Of a stretch of 64,000 nucleotides of DNA, positions 32,913 to 41,302 are shown piece after piece. The notes beneath the pieces were generated by a model. The model was not told the origin of the DNA and made no database searches. It saw only the letters and a program-made list of their open reading frames with translations. The stretch lies in NCBI GenBank assembly GCA_040905905.1, contig JBBDQN010000053.1:13882-77881 (forward strand). Reading direction: 5' to 3'. The DNA comes from JAICND01 sp040905905 (GTDB lineage: Bacteria; Actinomycetota; Acidimicrobiia; Spongiisociales; ZC4RG35). Position 1 is the stretch's first letter. Each line of letters opens with the position of its first letter. The translations under genes and the position numbers were made by a program.

Positions 32913-34565
32913 ATGGTGCGTGCCCAACGTGGCTCCGAGCTGACCTGTCAGGGATGGTTGCAGGAAGCTGCCCTCCGTTGCCTCCAGAACAACCTCGATC
33001 CCGAGGTGGCCGAGTATCCCGATGAGTTGATCGTGTACGGCGGCCGGGGAAAAGCTGCCCGCGACTGGCCTTCGTACCACGCCATCGTCGACTGCCTAAC
33101 CAACCTTGCCAACGACGAGACACTGTTGGTGCAGTCGGGCAAACCGGTAGGGATACTGCGAACCCACCCGCTTGCTCCCCGAGTGCTCATCGCCAACTCG
33201 CTGTTAGTCCCGGAGTGGGCCACGTGGGAGCACTTCTGGGAACTGGAGGCGGCCGGGCTGATGATGTACGGTCAGATGACGGCAGGTTCCTGGATCTACA
33301 TCGGTACCCAGGGGATTCTCCAGGGGACTTATCAAACCTTCGTGGCGCTAGCCGAGCAGCGGTTCGGCGGATCGTTGAAAGGGACAGTGACACTCACGGC
33401 TGGTCTGGGGGGAATGGGCGGGGCCCAACCACTGGCCATAACAATGAATGGTGGGGTGGCCCTGGTGGTGGAAGTTGACCCAGCCCGCATGCAGAGGCGG
33501 CTAGATGTGGGCTACCTTGATGAGGCGGCCGCCGACCTCGACGATGGGCTCGCAAGGGCCGAGGTGGCGAGACGGGATGGTCGGGCGATCTCGATCGGGA
33601 TTCCAGGCAACGCCGCCGACCTGTTTCCCGAGATCCTGCGGCGGGGCTTTCCTGTCGACATCGTCACCGACCAAACCTCTGCCCACGACCCGCTCAACGG
33701 CTACATACCGAATGGCTTTACCCCCGATTCGGCTGCCGAATTGCGCCGGGCCGAACCTGGCCGATACATCGCCGAAGCGCGCAGGGCAATGGCCGAACAT
33801 TGTGCAGCGATGGTCGGCTTTCACCTCGCCGGCTCTGAGACATTCGACTACGGGAACAACCTCCGGGGAGAGGCGGCGAAGGCCGGTTTCGGGGATGCCT
33901 TCTCTTACCCCGGGTTTGTCCCTGCCTACATCAGGCCACTGTTCTGTGAAGGCCTCGGCCCCTTCCGTTGGGTTGCCCTTTCGGGTGATCCCGCCGACAT
34001 CGCCGCCACCGACCGGGCGGTCGCCGCTCTGTTCCCCGACAACGACCCCCTCCAGCGATGGCTGACCCTGGCCCAAAAGCGCGTGCCCTTCCAGGGTCTC
34101 CCCGCCCGGATCTGCTGGCTGGGATACGGCGAACGACATCTTGCGGGTCTGGCCTTCAACCACCTGGTGGCAAGGGGAGAGGTGTCGGCTCCAATTGTCA
34201 TTGGGCGGGACCATCTCGACTCCGGTTCGGTTGCCTCGCCCTTTCGGGAGACCGAGGCAATGTTGGACGGCTCCGACGCCGTAGCCGACTGGCCGATCTT
34301 GAACGCATTGGTCAACACCGCATCAGGCGCGGCCTGGGTGGCGGTTCATCACGGCGGGGGAGTGGGGATGGGCAAATCCATCCATGCAGGGGCACAGGTG
34401 GTGGCCGACGGAACCGCCGATGGAGAGATGCGGGTCGAGAGGGTCCTCACCAACGACCCGGCGATGGGGGTCTTGCGCCATGCCGACGCGGGATATCAAC
34501 GGGCTCAGGCTGTTGCCAAGGAACGAGGCGTCAGAGTGCCGATGCCGGGTCCCGACCCCCGGTAG
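32913..34565 (+). CDS. hutU: Urocanate hydratase
   Basis: A 550-residue urocanase, the normal length. Recognisable parts are GGRGKAARDWPSY, MMYGQMTAGSWIYIGTQGI, the NAD-binding GLGGMGGAQPLA, DQTSAHDPLNGY and a C-terminal HHGGGVGMGKSIHAG. It adds water to urocanate with bound NAD+ to give imidazolonepropionate. It is the second enzyme of histidine use and sits 9 bp before hutI, in the expected order. ATG 32913 lies 39 bp after the unknown gene. Confidence 0.96.
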   Translation: MVRAQRGSELTCQGWLQEAALRCLQNNLDPEVAEYPDELIVYGGRGKAARDWPSYHAIVDCLTNLANDETLLVQSGKPVGILRTHPLAPRVLIANSLLVPEWATWEHFWELEAAGLMMYGQMTAGSWIYIGTQGILQGTYQTFVALAEQRFGGSLKGTVTLTAGLGGMGGAQPLAITMNGGVALVVEVDPARMQRRLDVGYLDEAAADLDDGLARAEVARRDGRAISIGIPGNAADLFPEILRRGFPVDIVTDQTSAHDPLNGYIPNGFTPDSAAELRRAEPGRYIAEARRAMAEHCAAMVGFHLAGSETFDYGNNLRGEAAKAGFGDAFSYPGFVPAYIRPLFCEGLGPFRWVALSGDPADIAATDRAVAALFPDNDPLQRWLTLAQKRVPFQGLPARICWLGYGERHLAGLAFNHLVARGEVSAPIVIGRDHLDSGSVASPFRETEAMLDGSDAVADWPILNALVNTASGAAWVAVHHGGGVGMGKSIHAGAQVVADGTADGEMRVERVLTNDPAMGVLRHADAGYQRAQAVAKERGVRVPMPGPDPR

Positions 34566-34574
34566 CCTCGCCGC

Positions 34575-35957
34575 GTGGCCCGTTTGCTCCATTGCTCCTT
34601 CTGCGGTCGCCCCGAAAACCAGGTGGGGCGACTGGTGGCGGGGCCGGGTCGGGTGGCGATATGCGACGAGTGTGTGGCGCTAGCACACGATGTCGCATTG
34701 CCGGCGGCGATTCCACCCACTGGCGACCTTTTGCTCTCGGAGATAGAGGAACTGGTCACCAACGACGCGCGCCGTGGGGGTCTGTTGGGAATCGTCAATG
34801 ACGCTGCGGTGGCAATCCGTGAGGGCCGGGTCACCTGGGTAGGGCCCGAGGCGGAAATGCCGCGACGTTATCGTGACCTTCCGGAGCTCACTTGCCGGAA
34901 TCGGGCGGTCATGCCCGGCTTTGTCGATGCCCACACCCATCTTGTTTTTGGCGGACACAGGGCAGGTGAGTTTTCGCGCCGTTTAGGTGGCGCTACCTAT
35001 CTGGAGCTTCAGGCCGACGGTGGGGGAATCAACTCCACGGTGCAGGCCACCCGGGCTGCCAGCCCTGCCCAGTTGTTGGACGGAGCAGTGGAGCGGGCAG
35101 GATTTATGCTCGAGCACGGCACCACCACTGTGGAGATCAAGTCAGGGTATGGCCTGGAGACCCGCGCCGAAATCGCCTCCCTCGAAGTGGCTCGTCAGGT
35201 CGGACGCCAGCTCCCAATTGATGTTGTGCCAACGTTCCTTGGGGCGCATCTGATTCCTCCGGAGTTCGGCCGCGATCCCGAGGGCTACCTGCGGGTCTTG
35301 GAGGACGAGATGCTTCCCGTCGTCGCCCGGTTGGCCACCTACTGTGACGTGTTCTGTGACGAGGGGGCCTTTACCCCCTCCCAGGCTCGCCGGATACTTC
35401 GGGCCGCTGCCCGATATGGTCTCAAACCAAGGATCCACGCCAACCAGCTCGGTGCGACCGGTGGGGTGGAGGTAGCGGCGGAGCTGGGAGTTGTGTCCGC
35501 CGATCATCTCGAACATGTCGATGAGACCGGAGCCGACCGTCTCAAGGCGGCCGGGGTGGTGGCAGTGTTGTGCCCGACCGTCTCGTGGTCGATGCGTCTG
35601 ACCCAGGCACCGGGGCCGATGTTGTGGGACAAGGGGCTCACCGTGGCGGTGGCCTCTGACTGCAATCCCGGTACGTCCTACATCGCCAGCATGCAGCTGG
35701 TAATTGCGGTCGCCTGTCTGGACATGGGTTTGTCTCTGGAACAGGCGGTCTGGTCGGCTACGCGGGGCGGAGCCCTGGCCCTTGAGGAGCCCGACAAAGG
35801 CCGGATTACACCGGGAGCGGTCGCCGACCTGATTGTCCTGGGAGCCGACTCCTACCGCCATCTGGCCTACCGCCCTGACCAGAACCTGGTGGAAACGGTC
35901 GTTAAAAGTGGAGGAGTGGTGGTGGGAAACCTGCAACTGCAAGGCTTTTCTGCCTAA
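34575..35957 (+). CDS. hutI: Imidazolonepropionase with an N-terminal ClpX-type zinc finger
   Basis: A 460-residue protein. Residues ~52-460 are imidazolonepropionase, an amidohydrolase with DAHTHLVFGGHRAGEF as the metal-binding stretch and HANQLGATGG, DHLEHV and ASDCNPGTS later. It opens the ring of imidazolonepropionate to N-formimino-glutamate. Residues 7-36 add HCSFCGRPENQ...ICDEC, a C-x2-C-x18-C-x2-C module of the zf-C4_ClpX kind, not part of normal HutI. The frame is continuous from GTG 34575, 9 bp after hutU, and no start fits a shorter, standard protein at the domain edge. HutG or HutF is not in the window. Confidence 0.9.
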   Translation: MARLLHCSFCGRPENQVGRLVAGPGRVAICDECVALAHDVALPAAIPPTGDLLLSEIEELVTNDARRGGLLGIVNDAAVAIREGRVTWVGPEAEMPRRYRDLPELTCRNRAVMPGFVDAHTHLVFGGHRAGEFSRRLGGATYLELQADGGGINSTVQATRAASPAQLLDGAVERAGFMLEHGTTTVEIKSGYGLETRAEIASLEVARQVGRQLPIDVVPTFLGAHLIPPEFGRDPEGYLRVLEDEMLPVVARLATYCDVFCDEGAFTPSQARRILRAAARYGLKPRIHANQLGATGGVEVAAELGVVSADHLEHVDETGADRLKAAGVVAVLCPTVSWSMRLTQAPGPMLWDKGLTVAVASDCNPGTSYIASMQLVIAVACLDMGLSLEQAVWSATRGGALALEEPDKGRITPGAVADLIVLGADSYRHLAYRPDQNLVETVVKSGGVVVGNLQLQGFSA

Positions 35958-36011
35958 CCTAGGCTGGCGGCGCCATCGGGAGGCCGCTTCGCAAAACCCA
36001 AAGGAGGGGTA

Positions 36012-36305
36012 GTGAATAAGACGGAAATGGCACAGAAGCTCGCCAAACAAACTGGTTTGAGCCAGACCGTTGCAACCGACGTAATCGATGCAATCTTCTC
36101 CACGGATTCTGGCAAAGGAATCATCGCCGTCGAACTGGACGGCGGCGAGAAGGTGACAATTTCTGGTTTTGGCACGTTCTCGACCAAGAGCCGGGCCGCC
36201 CGGAAGGGGCGTAACCCCGCCACCGGTCAGGAAATCAGCATTCCCGCCCGCAAGTACACCCACTTCTCGCCGGCTAAAGGCTTGAAGGATCGCGTAGCGG
36301 TCTAA
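36012..36305 (+). CDS. HU-family DNA-binding protein
   Basis: A 97-residue nucleoid protein of the HU/IHF family. It has the helical N-terminus (MNKTEMAQKLAKQTGLSQ), the GEKVTISGFGTFSTKSRAARKGRNP beta-arm region and the closing FSPAKGLKDRV. The Lys/Arg-rich long tail of mycobacterial HU is absent. It bends DNA and compacts the chromosome. The start GTG 36012 follows AAAGGAGGGG. A strong terminator follows 31 bp after the stop. Confidence 0.93.
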   Translation: MNKTEMAQKLAKQTGLSQTVATDVIDAIFSTDSGKGIIAVELDGGEKVTISGFGTFSTKSRAARKGRNPATGQEISIPARKYTHFSPAKGLKDRVAV

Positions 36306-36335
36306 CCGAATCAATGACCGCGTATGCGGACTCTG

Positions 36336-36362
36336 GTAGGGCCCCTGCGGGGGCCCTACTTT
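36336..36362 (+). terminator. Intrinsic terminator after HU
   Basis: A perfect 10-bp stem, GTAGGGCCCC at 36336-36345 and GGGGCCCTAC at 36350-36359, has a TGCG tetraloop and is followed by TTT. It closes the HU transcript, and the next gene begins 7 bp later. Confidence 0.9.
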
Positions 36363-36369
36363 GGTTGCG

Positions 36370-37143
36370 GTGAGCAACCTCCTTTTCCGGACGGACCGAC
36401 CGGTGGGAATCGCCCACCGGGGATCGCGGCTGTTGTGGCCGGAGAACACGATGACCGCATTTGGGAATGCGACAGATCTGGGATACCGGTTTCTCGAGAC
36501 AGATCTCAGGGTGACTGGCGACGGGGTCCTGGTGGCCATTCACGACGCCAATTTGGACCGCACCACCGATGGCCGGGGGCCGATCACCGACCTCAGCTGG
36601 GAGAAGGTGGCCCGGTTCGACGCCGGTTTCAACCACCGGGTTGGTAGCTCGTTTCCATTCAGAGGACAAGGCGTCGGTGTCCCCCGTTTCGAAGACCTGG
36701 CACGAGCGTTTCCCCAACATGGTTGGATCCTGGACCTCAAATCCGACGGTTCGGTCGAGGTGCTGGCACGGATGCTCCAGGAGATGGACATGACCGATAG
36801 GGTGATCGTCGGCAGCTTTTCGGCAGACCGAGTGACACTTTTCCGCCGGCTGACCGGAGGGAAGGTCGCCACTTCCACCTCCCCCCAGGAAACGATCGAG
36901 GCGGTCGTGGAGGGATCTCTACGGGGCCTTTTGACGGGACCGGCTGAAGCGTTGCAGATACCGATCACCTGGTATGGCGTGCCGATCGTTACCTCTAATT
37001 TGGTAAAGGCCGCCCATGCCGCCGACCGCCTGATTCATGTCTGGACGATCAACCGGCTCGAGGACATGGGGATGCTGCTCGAACTGGGCGTTGATGGCCT
37101 CATCACCGACCGGCCGGACTTGCTGTCGCCATTGCTGGGCTGA
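36370..37143 (+). CDS. Glycerophosphodiester phosphodiesterase family protein
   Basis: A 257-residue GDPD-type TIM-barrel enzyme. The catalytic/metal residues are in IAHRGSRLLWPENT (His-Arg), ETDLRVTGDGVLVAIHD (Glu, Asp, His) and the last strand HVWTINRLEDMGMLLELGVDGLITDRP. It cleaves glycerophosphodiesters to glycerol-3-phosphate and an alcohol. It has no signal peptide, so it is probably cytoplasmic. I chose GTG 36370, since TTG 36361 lies inside the terminator of the HU gene. It is followed by a histidine kinase gene on the same strand, 47 bp away. Confidence 0.9.
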   Translation: MSNLLFRTDRPVGIAHRGSRLLWPENTMTAFGNATDLGYRFLETDLRVTGDGVLVAIHDANLDRTTDGRGPITDLSWEKVARFDAGFNHRVGSSFPFRGQGVGVPRFEDLARAFPQHGWILDLKSDGSVEVLARMLQEMDMTDRVIVGSFSADRVTLFRRLTGGKVATSTSPQETIEAVVEGSLRGLLTGPAEALQIPITWYGVPIVTSNLVKAAHAADRLIHVWTINRLEDMGMLLELGVDGLITDRPDLLSPLLG

Positions 37144-37190
37144 GTCCTTCGGCCTCTTCAGATGACCCGCCAACTGGCCGATGCCACCTC

Positions 37191-38201
37191 ATGGCGATCA
37201 AGCCGTTGCCACGCGCTGCCTGGGTGGTGCTTGCCTGGACCCTCTACCTGGCCTCCTGGCCGCTGGGTCACGGCAGCGTCGTCAATGACGTATACGCGGT
37301 TGCGGCCTTTGGCCCTCTGCTGATCGGAGCCTGGCACTACGGGCTCCGGGGGGCGGTGGTGTCGGTTTCACTCTTCTTTCCGATACAGATTGGGCTATAT
37401 CTGGCCAGCGGCCACGACTGGGGCTGGGACATGCTGGCGGGGCAGGCGGGTGCCACCGGCCTAGGCGTGATGGCGATCGTCACCATTTGCGCCGGGGTCA
37501 CTTCGGACTCATACAAGAACATGCTGCGGGCCTTGCGCTCCCAGGCCGACCTGGTGGCTGCGGTCTCACATGAGGTTCGAACTCCGTTGACCGCGGTAGT
37601 CGGGATTGCCCGCGAGCTCGAAGACAGCTGGCCGACCCTGCCCGACGAGGTGCGCCGCGAACTCGTAGGGCTGGTCGCCGAGCAAGCGGTTGACATGACG
37701 GCCATCGTCGAGGACCTCCTTACTGCGGCCAAGGCCGAACAGGGACAGTTGGCGATTGAGGCTTCGGTGGCAGACCTGACCGAGATCGCTTCTTCGGTGG
37801 TGGGACAGCTGCGATTGGGGTCGCCCGTGCAGGGGCGGGCTATTGCCTGGGCTGATCCAGGTCGGGCCCGGCAGGTAATCAGAAACCTCGTGGTGAATGC
37901 TGCTCGTTACGGCGGGCCCGAAGTCGAACTCACCGCGGGGACCAACGGCTCCATGGTGTGGATCGAAGTCTCTGATGACGGCAAGGGTGTCCCTCCCGAG
38001 CAGGTCAAGACATTGTTCAACGCTTTTGCCGCCAATAAGGACCGGGTCGACTCCCACGGCCTGGGTCTGGCGCTTTCCCGCCAGCTGGCGGTGCTGATGG
38101 AGGGTGACGTCACTTATACCCGCGCCAACGGCAGAACGGTGTTCCGCCTGAGTCTGCCCAAGGCGGTCGTGGCGGAGCCACTGGCCGGTCGCTTCAGCTG
38201 A
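37191..38201 (+). CDS. Orphan membrane histidine kinase
   Basis: A 336-residue sensor kinase. About four hydrophobic segments lie in residues ~5-110. HisKA follows with the phospho-acceptor in SHEVRTPLTAVVG, and the ATPase part shows an N-box (RQVIRNLVVNAARYG), a G1 box (SDDGKGVP) and a G2 box (HGLGLALSRQLAVLM). The sensing part is nearly all membrane, so it may detect a membrane state. No response regulator gene is adjacent, so it is an orphan. The 3' end overlaps the convergent leuD gene by 8 bp. Confidence 0.9.
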   Translation: MAIKPLPRAAWVVLAWTLYLASWPLGHGSVVNDVYAVAAFGPLLIGAWHYGLRGAVVSVSLFFPIQIGLYLASGHDWGWDMLAGQAGATGLGVMAIVTICAGVTSDSYKNMLRALRSQADLVAAVSHEVRTPLTAVVGIARELEDSWPTLPDEVRRELVGLVAEQAVDMTAIVEDLLTAAKAEQGQLAIEASVADLTEIASSVVGQLRLGSPVQGRAIAWADPGRARQVIRNLVVNAARYGGPEVELTAGTNGSMVWIEVSDDGKGVPPEQVKTLFNAFAANKDRVDSHGLGLALSRQLAVLMEGDVTYTRANGRTVFRLSLPKAVVAEPLAGRFS

Positions 38202-38784
38202 GCGCGGGGCGATAGGTGGGGCGTGCGAGTTCGAAGGTCTCGATCTGGTTGGCGTGCCGCAACGTCAAGCCAATGTCATCGAGCCCATTCTGGAGCCGCC
38301 ACTTCGTGTAGGTGTCGATTTCGAAACGTGCATCGAACCCCGGGGCTGAAACCGTCTGAGCCGCCAGATCGATGGTCACGCGAGCCGCAGGGTCTGCCTC
38401 GGCGAGTTCGATCAGCCATGCGATCTCCTTTTCCGACAACTCGACCGGCAGCAGTCCGATTTTTGTGCAGTTGTTGCGAAAGATGTCAGCAAAGGACGGC
38501 GCCACGATCGCCTGGAAGCCCCAGTCGGCCAATCCCCAGGGGGCGTGTTCGCGCGATGAACCGCACCCGAAATTCGGTCCTGTCACCAGGATTGAAGCTT
38601 CGCCATATTCAGGTCGGTTGGTCACGAAGTCAGGATCGGCCTTACGCCACTCCCAGAACAAAAACTCGCCATAGCCGGTGCGCTCGATCCTCTTGAGGAA
38701 CTGTTTCGGCATGATCTGGTCGGTGTCCACGTTGGCCCGGGGAAGGGGAGCGAGGGTTCCCTCGATGACGTTGATCGGTTTCAT
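38194..38784 (-). CDS. leuD: 3-isopropylmalate dehydratase small subunit
   Basis: A 196-residue LeuD. It opens with the family pattern APLPRANVDTDQIMPKQFLK and has GPNFGCGSSREHAPWGL, the swivelling-domain signature that closes over the active site of LeuC. With LeuC it isomerises 2- to 3-isopropylmalate in leucine synthesis. The start ATG overlaps the stop of the PPOX-like gene by 4 bp, so the cluster leuC, PPOX-like, leuD is one transcription unit on the minus strand. Confidence 0.95.
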   Translation of the reverse strand: MKPINVIEGTLAPLPRANVDTDQIMPKQFLKRIERTGYGEFLFWEWRKADPDFVTNRPEYGEASILVTGPNFGCGSSREHAPWGLADWGFQAIVAPSFADIFRNNCTKIGLLPVELSEKEIAWLIELAEADPAARVTIDLAAQTVSAPGFDARFEIDTYTKWRLQNGLDDIGLTLRHANQIETFELARPTYRPALS

Positions 38785-39266
38785 GTCTCGAATCGAAACC
38801 GGGTGGGGGTGGAGGCGAACTCCTCCATCGACGACATGGAAAGGGCGATGATGACGGTCGGCGCGACCCGATAGAACATGTCGGTGGTTGGTTTGTACGG
38901 GTATTTGCCTACGTAGTTGTTGGCCAACGCCTTGAAGTCGGCTCCGGCTCCGGTGTATTCGACCACGCCGCGTCCGCTGATATGAAGGCCCTTGCTTTCA
39001 ACCCCGAAACCTACCCGCAAGTCGCCTGCCAGGTTGCGGGCCCATTTGGTGGTGGGGCCGCCTTCGAAGTAAAGGTGACTACCCACCCACCCACCCCAGA
39101 TTGGATGGAGATGGGGCGCACCATCAGGGCGTTTGGTAGCGATCCAATACACATTGGCTGCGGCCAGCGCCTCTCGCACCCGTACCCAGTCGAGCATTCC
39201 TTTTGGCTCTGTCGAATATCCGTACCCAGCAGGAGCCTGCGGTCTCTCTGCAACCGGATCGGTCAC
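38781..39266 (-). CDS. Pyridoxamine 5'-phosphate oxidase-like (PPOX) flavoprotein between leuC and leuD
   Basis: A 161-residue split-barrel protein of the PPOX/F420-dependent class. GVxx-type strands are seen in YWIATKRPDGAPHLHPIWGGWVGSHLYFEGGPTTKWARNL, followed by DLRVGFGV and GVVEYTG. It should bind FMN or F420 and act on a small molecule, although the substrate is unknown. It is inserted between leuC and leuD with 4-bp overlaps at both ends (GTGA and ATGA), an unusual position that may only reflect shared transcription. The start is GTG 39266; 39272 is possible. Confidence 0.83.
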   Translation of the reverse strand: MTDPVAERPQAPAGYGYSTEPKGMLDWVRVREALAAANVYWIATKRPDGAPHLHPIWGGWVGSHLYFEGGPTTKWARNLAGDLRVGFGVESKGLHISGRGVVEYTGAGADFKALANNYVGKYPYKPTTDMFYRVAPTVIIALSMSSMEEFASTPTRFRFET

Positions 39267-40666
39267 GACCACGTCCTTATGTCGACGAAGTGGCCGGCGA
39301 TGGCGGCAGCTGCGGCCATTACCGGCGAGACCAGGTGGGTGCGGCCTCCCTGACCCTGGCGTCCCTCAAAATTGCGATTCGAGGTGGAGGCGCAACGTTC
39401 TCCCGGGGCGAGGATGTCAGGGTTCATACCTAGACACATCGAACACCCGGCGTCGCGCCATTCGAAGCCGGCGTCCTTGAAGATGAGGTCGATGCCTTCC
39501 GCTTCCGCCTGAAGTTTCACCAGACCCGAGCCCGGAACCACCATTGCATTGACGGTTGGGGCGACCTTGCGGCCCGCCACCACAGCGGCAGCGGCGCGCA
39601 AATCCTCGATGCGGGAGTTGGTGCACGAGCCGAGGAACACCCGATCGAGGGTGATGTCGGTGATGGCGGTGCCGGGCTGGAGATCCATGTACTTCAATGC
39701 CCGGGCGATCGAATCGCGTTCACCGGGGTCGTCCGCCGAATCGGGGGAGGGGACGTGCCCGGTTACCGCCACGGTCTGGCCCGGATTGGTACCCCACGAC
39801 ACATAGGGATCGAGCTCGGCCGCAGCGACGTGGAGTTCGTCGTCGAACACGGCACCGGGGTCCGTGGGAAGCCGACGCCAGGCATCGAGGGCAGCTTCCC
39901 AATCGGCTCCCCTGGGAGCAAAAGGCCTCCCTTCGACATATGAGAAGGTGGTTTCGTCAGGGGCGATCATGCCTGCCCGGGCTCCGGCTTCGATCGACAT
40001 GTTGCAGATCGTCATCCTGCCTTCCATCGAGAGCGAGCTGATCGTGCTTCCCCGGTACTCGATCACCTTGCCGATGCCGCCACCAGTGCCGATCCTGGCG
40101 ATGATCCCGAGGACCACGTCTTTGGCGGTTACCCCGACCGGTAACTCGCCCTCAACGGTGATGGCCATCGATTGAGGTCGTTGCTGGGGAAGGGTCTGGG
40201 TGGCCAGCACGTGTTCGACCTCGGAGGTCCCGATTCCGATCGCCAGGGCTCCGAAGGCACCATGAGTCGAAGTGTGGGAGTCGCCGCAGACGATCACCAG
40301 GCCCGGTTGGGTGAGGCCTTGCTCGGGCCCGATGATATGGACAATCCCACTCCGGGGGTCATCGAGACCGAAGAGGGTGACCCCGAAGTCGGCGCAGTTG
40401 CGGATCAAGGAGTCGATTTGAATCTTCGACATCGGGTCGGTGATGCCGAGATGACGGTCGGTGGTCGGGACCCCGTGGTCGATCGTGGCCAGGGTGAGAT
40501 CGGGTCGGCGCACGGGTCGGTTGTGGATCCGCAGGGAGTCAAAGGCTTGGGGAGAGGTGACTTCGTGTACGAGGTGAAGATCGACGTACAACAGGTCGGG
40601 CTCACCGGGTACCGAACGCACCAGGTGGCCTTCCCAAACCTTGTCGAAGAGCGTGGCCGGCTTCAT
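39263..40666 (-). CDS. leuC: 3-isopropylmalate dehydratase large subunit
   Basis: A 467-residue aconitase-type enzyme. It shows CGDSHTSTHGAFGALAIGIGTSEVEHVLATQ, the [4Fe-4S] cysteines in GSCTNSRIEDLR and GCSMCLGMNPD, and the arginine-rich C-terminal end. It pairs with LeuD to isomerise isopropylmalate. It starts at ATG 40666, 59 bp from the divergent unknown membrane-protein gene. No leuA or leuB is nearby. Confidence 0.96.
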   Translation of the reverse strand: MKPATLFDKVWEGHLVRSVPGEPDLLYVDLHLVHEVTSPQAFDSLRIHNRPVRRPDLTLATIDHGVPTTDRHLGITDPMSKIQIDSLIRNCADFGVTLFGLDDPRSGIVHIIGPEQGLTQPGLVIVCGDSHTSTHGAFGALAIGIGTSEVEHVLATQTLPQQRPQSMAITVEGELPVGVTAKDVVLGIIARIGTGGGIGKVIEYRGSTISSLSMEGRMTICNMSIEAGARAGMIAPDETTFSYVEGRPFAPRGADWEAALDAWRRLPTDPGAVFDDELHVAAAELDPYVSWGTNPGQTVAVTGHVPSPDSADDPGERDSIARALKYMDLQPGTAITDITLDRVFLGSCTNSRIEDLRAAAAVVAGRKVAPTVNAMVVPGSGLVKLQAEAEGIDLIFKDAGFEWRDAGCSMCLGMNPDILAPGERCASTSNRNFEGRQGQGGRTHLVSPVMAAAAAIAGHFVDIRTWS

Positions 40667-40725
40667 CTAGCCCTAGGTTACAGGGGGGTGAAAAAACCCC
40701 GACTTGGAGTAGCCTCATTACCGGG

Positions 40726-41283
40726 ATGCGGCACAATCTTGCGCCCGCGTTGGTATGGGGGTCTCTGCTGACCGTCGCCGTAACGGTTGGGGGAGTTTTC
40801 GGAGACGCATCGGCTTCGGGTCGACAGAGAACGGCCGCCACGATCGAGGTCGATCTCAGGGTTGAGGTTGGTGATGCCGAAACGGTCGTAGCCCATGTCA
40901 TTGAACCCGGCGCCGACCAAACCACAGTGCCCCTGGTCCACCTCGACGGGGACGTCTATGGGATCATCATCGAACTGCGGAAGGCCGACCATCTGGTTGT
41001 GTTCGAAGCTCTCATCGATGGAGTTTCCAGCCAATCGCAGCCGTTTCATCTGACCGACTTGGGGCTCGATCCGGCTCTAATTGGCGTGGTGAGCGTTACC
41101 CCAACCACTGCCCCTGAGATCTCATCGGAGACTCGACTTTGGGGCTGGGCCGGATTGGGCCTGACCGCCCTCGCTTTGGCTTTCTTGGCCTGGTGGGCAC
41201 TTCCCGACCGCACCGCACCGGAAGCTACAGCCGAACCACCAGAGGAAGCACCCGAGGATGCTGGAGTTGACGAACCGTTGTAA
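40726..41283 (+). CDS. Unknown secreted or membrane-anchored protein with acidic tail
   Basis: A 185-residue protein with an N-terminal signal-like helix (LAPALVWGSLLTVAVTVGGVFG), a beta-rich external region of ~110 residues (residues ~30-135), a C-terminal membrane helix (WGWAGLGLTALALAFLAWWAL) and a Glu/Pro-rich cytoplasmic tail. There are no cysteines in the external region and no sorting motif. I do not recognise the family. Its stop lies inside a triple 8-bp repeat that runs into the start of the next gene. Confidence 0.65.
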   Translation: MRHNLAPALVWGSLLTVAVTVGGVFGDASASGRQRTAATIEVDLRVEVGDAETVVAHVIEPGADQTTVPLVHLDGDVYGIIIELRKADHLVVFEALIDGVSSQSQPFHLTDLGLDPALIGVVSVTPTTAPEISSETRLWGWAGLGLTALALAFLAWWALPDRTAPEATAEPPEEAPEDAGVDEPL

Positions 41284-41302
41284 TGATGTAATTATGTAAT
41301 CA
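41279..41302 (+). repeat. Three tandem 8-bp repeats between two genes
   Basis: TGTAATGA, TGTAATTA and TGTAATCA follow one another without gap (41279-41302). They include the stop TAA of the upstream gene and reach the first base of ATG 41302. The space has no Shine-Dalgarno. It may be a protein-binding site or slippage. Confidence 0.7.

Noticed and set aside
35142..36539. Long minus-strand open frame (465 codons)
   Set aside because: It lies opposite hutI and HU, shows no motif and reflects GC-rich codon use of the real genes.
40683..40699. GGGG-A-rich-CCCC hairpin between leuC and the divergent gene
   Set aside because: A 4-bp stem is too short to support a regulatory claim.
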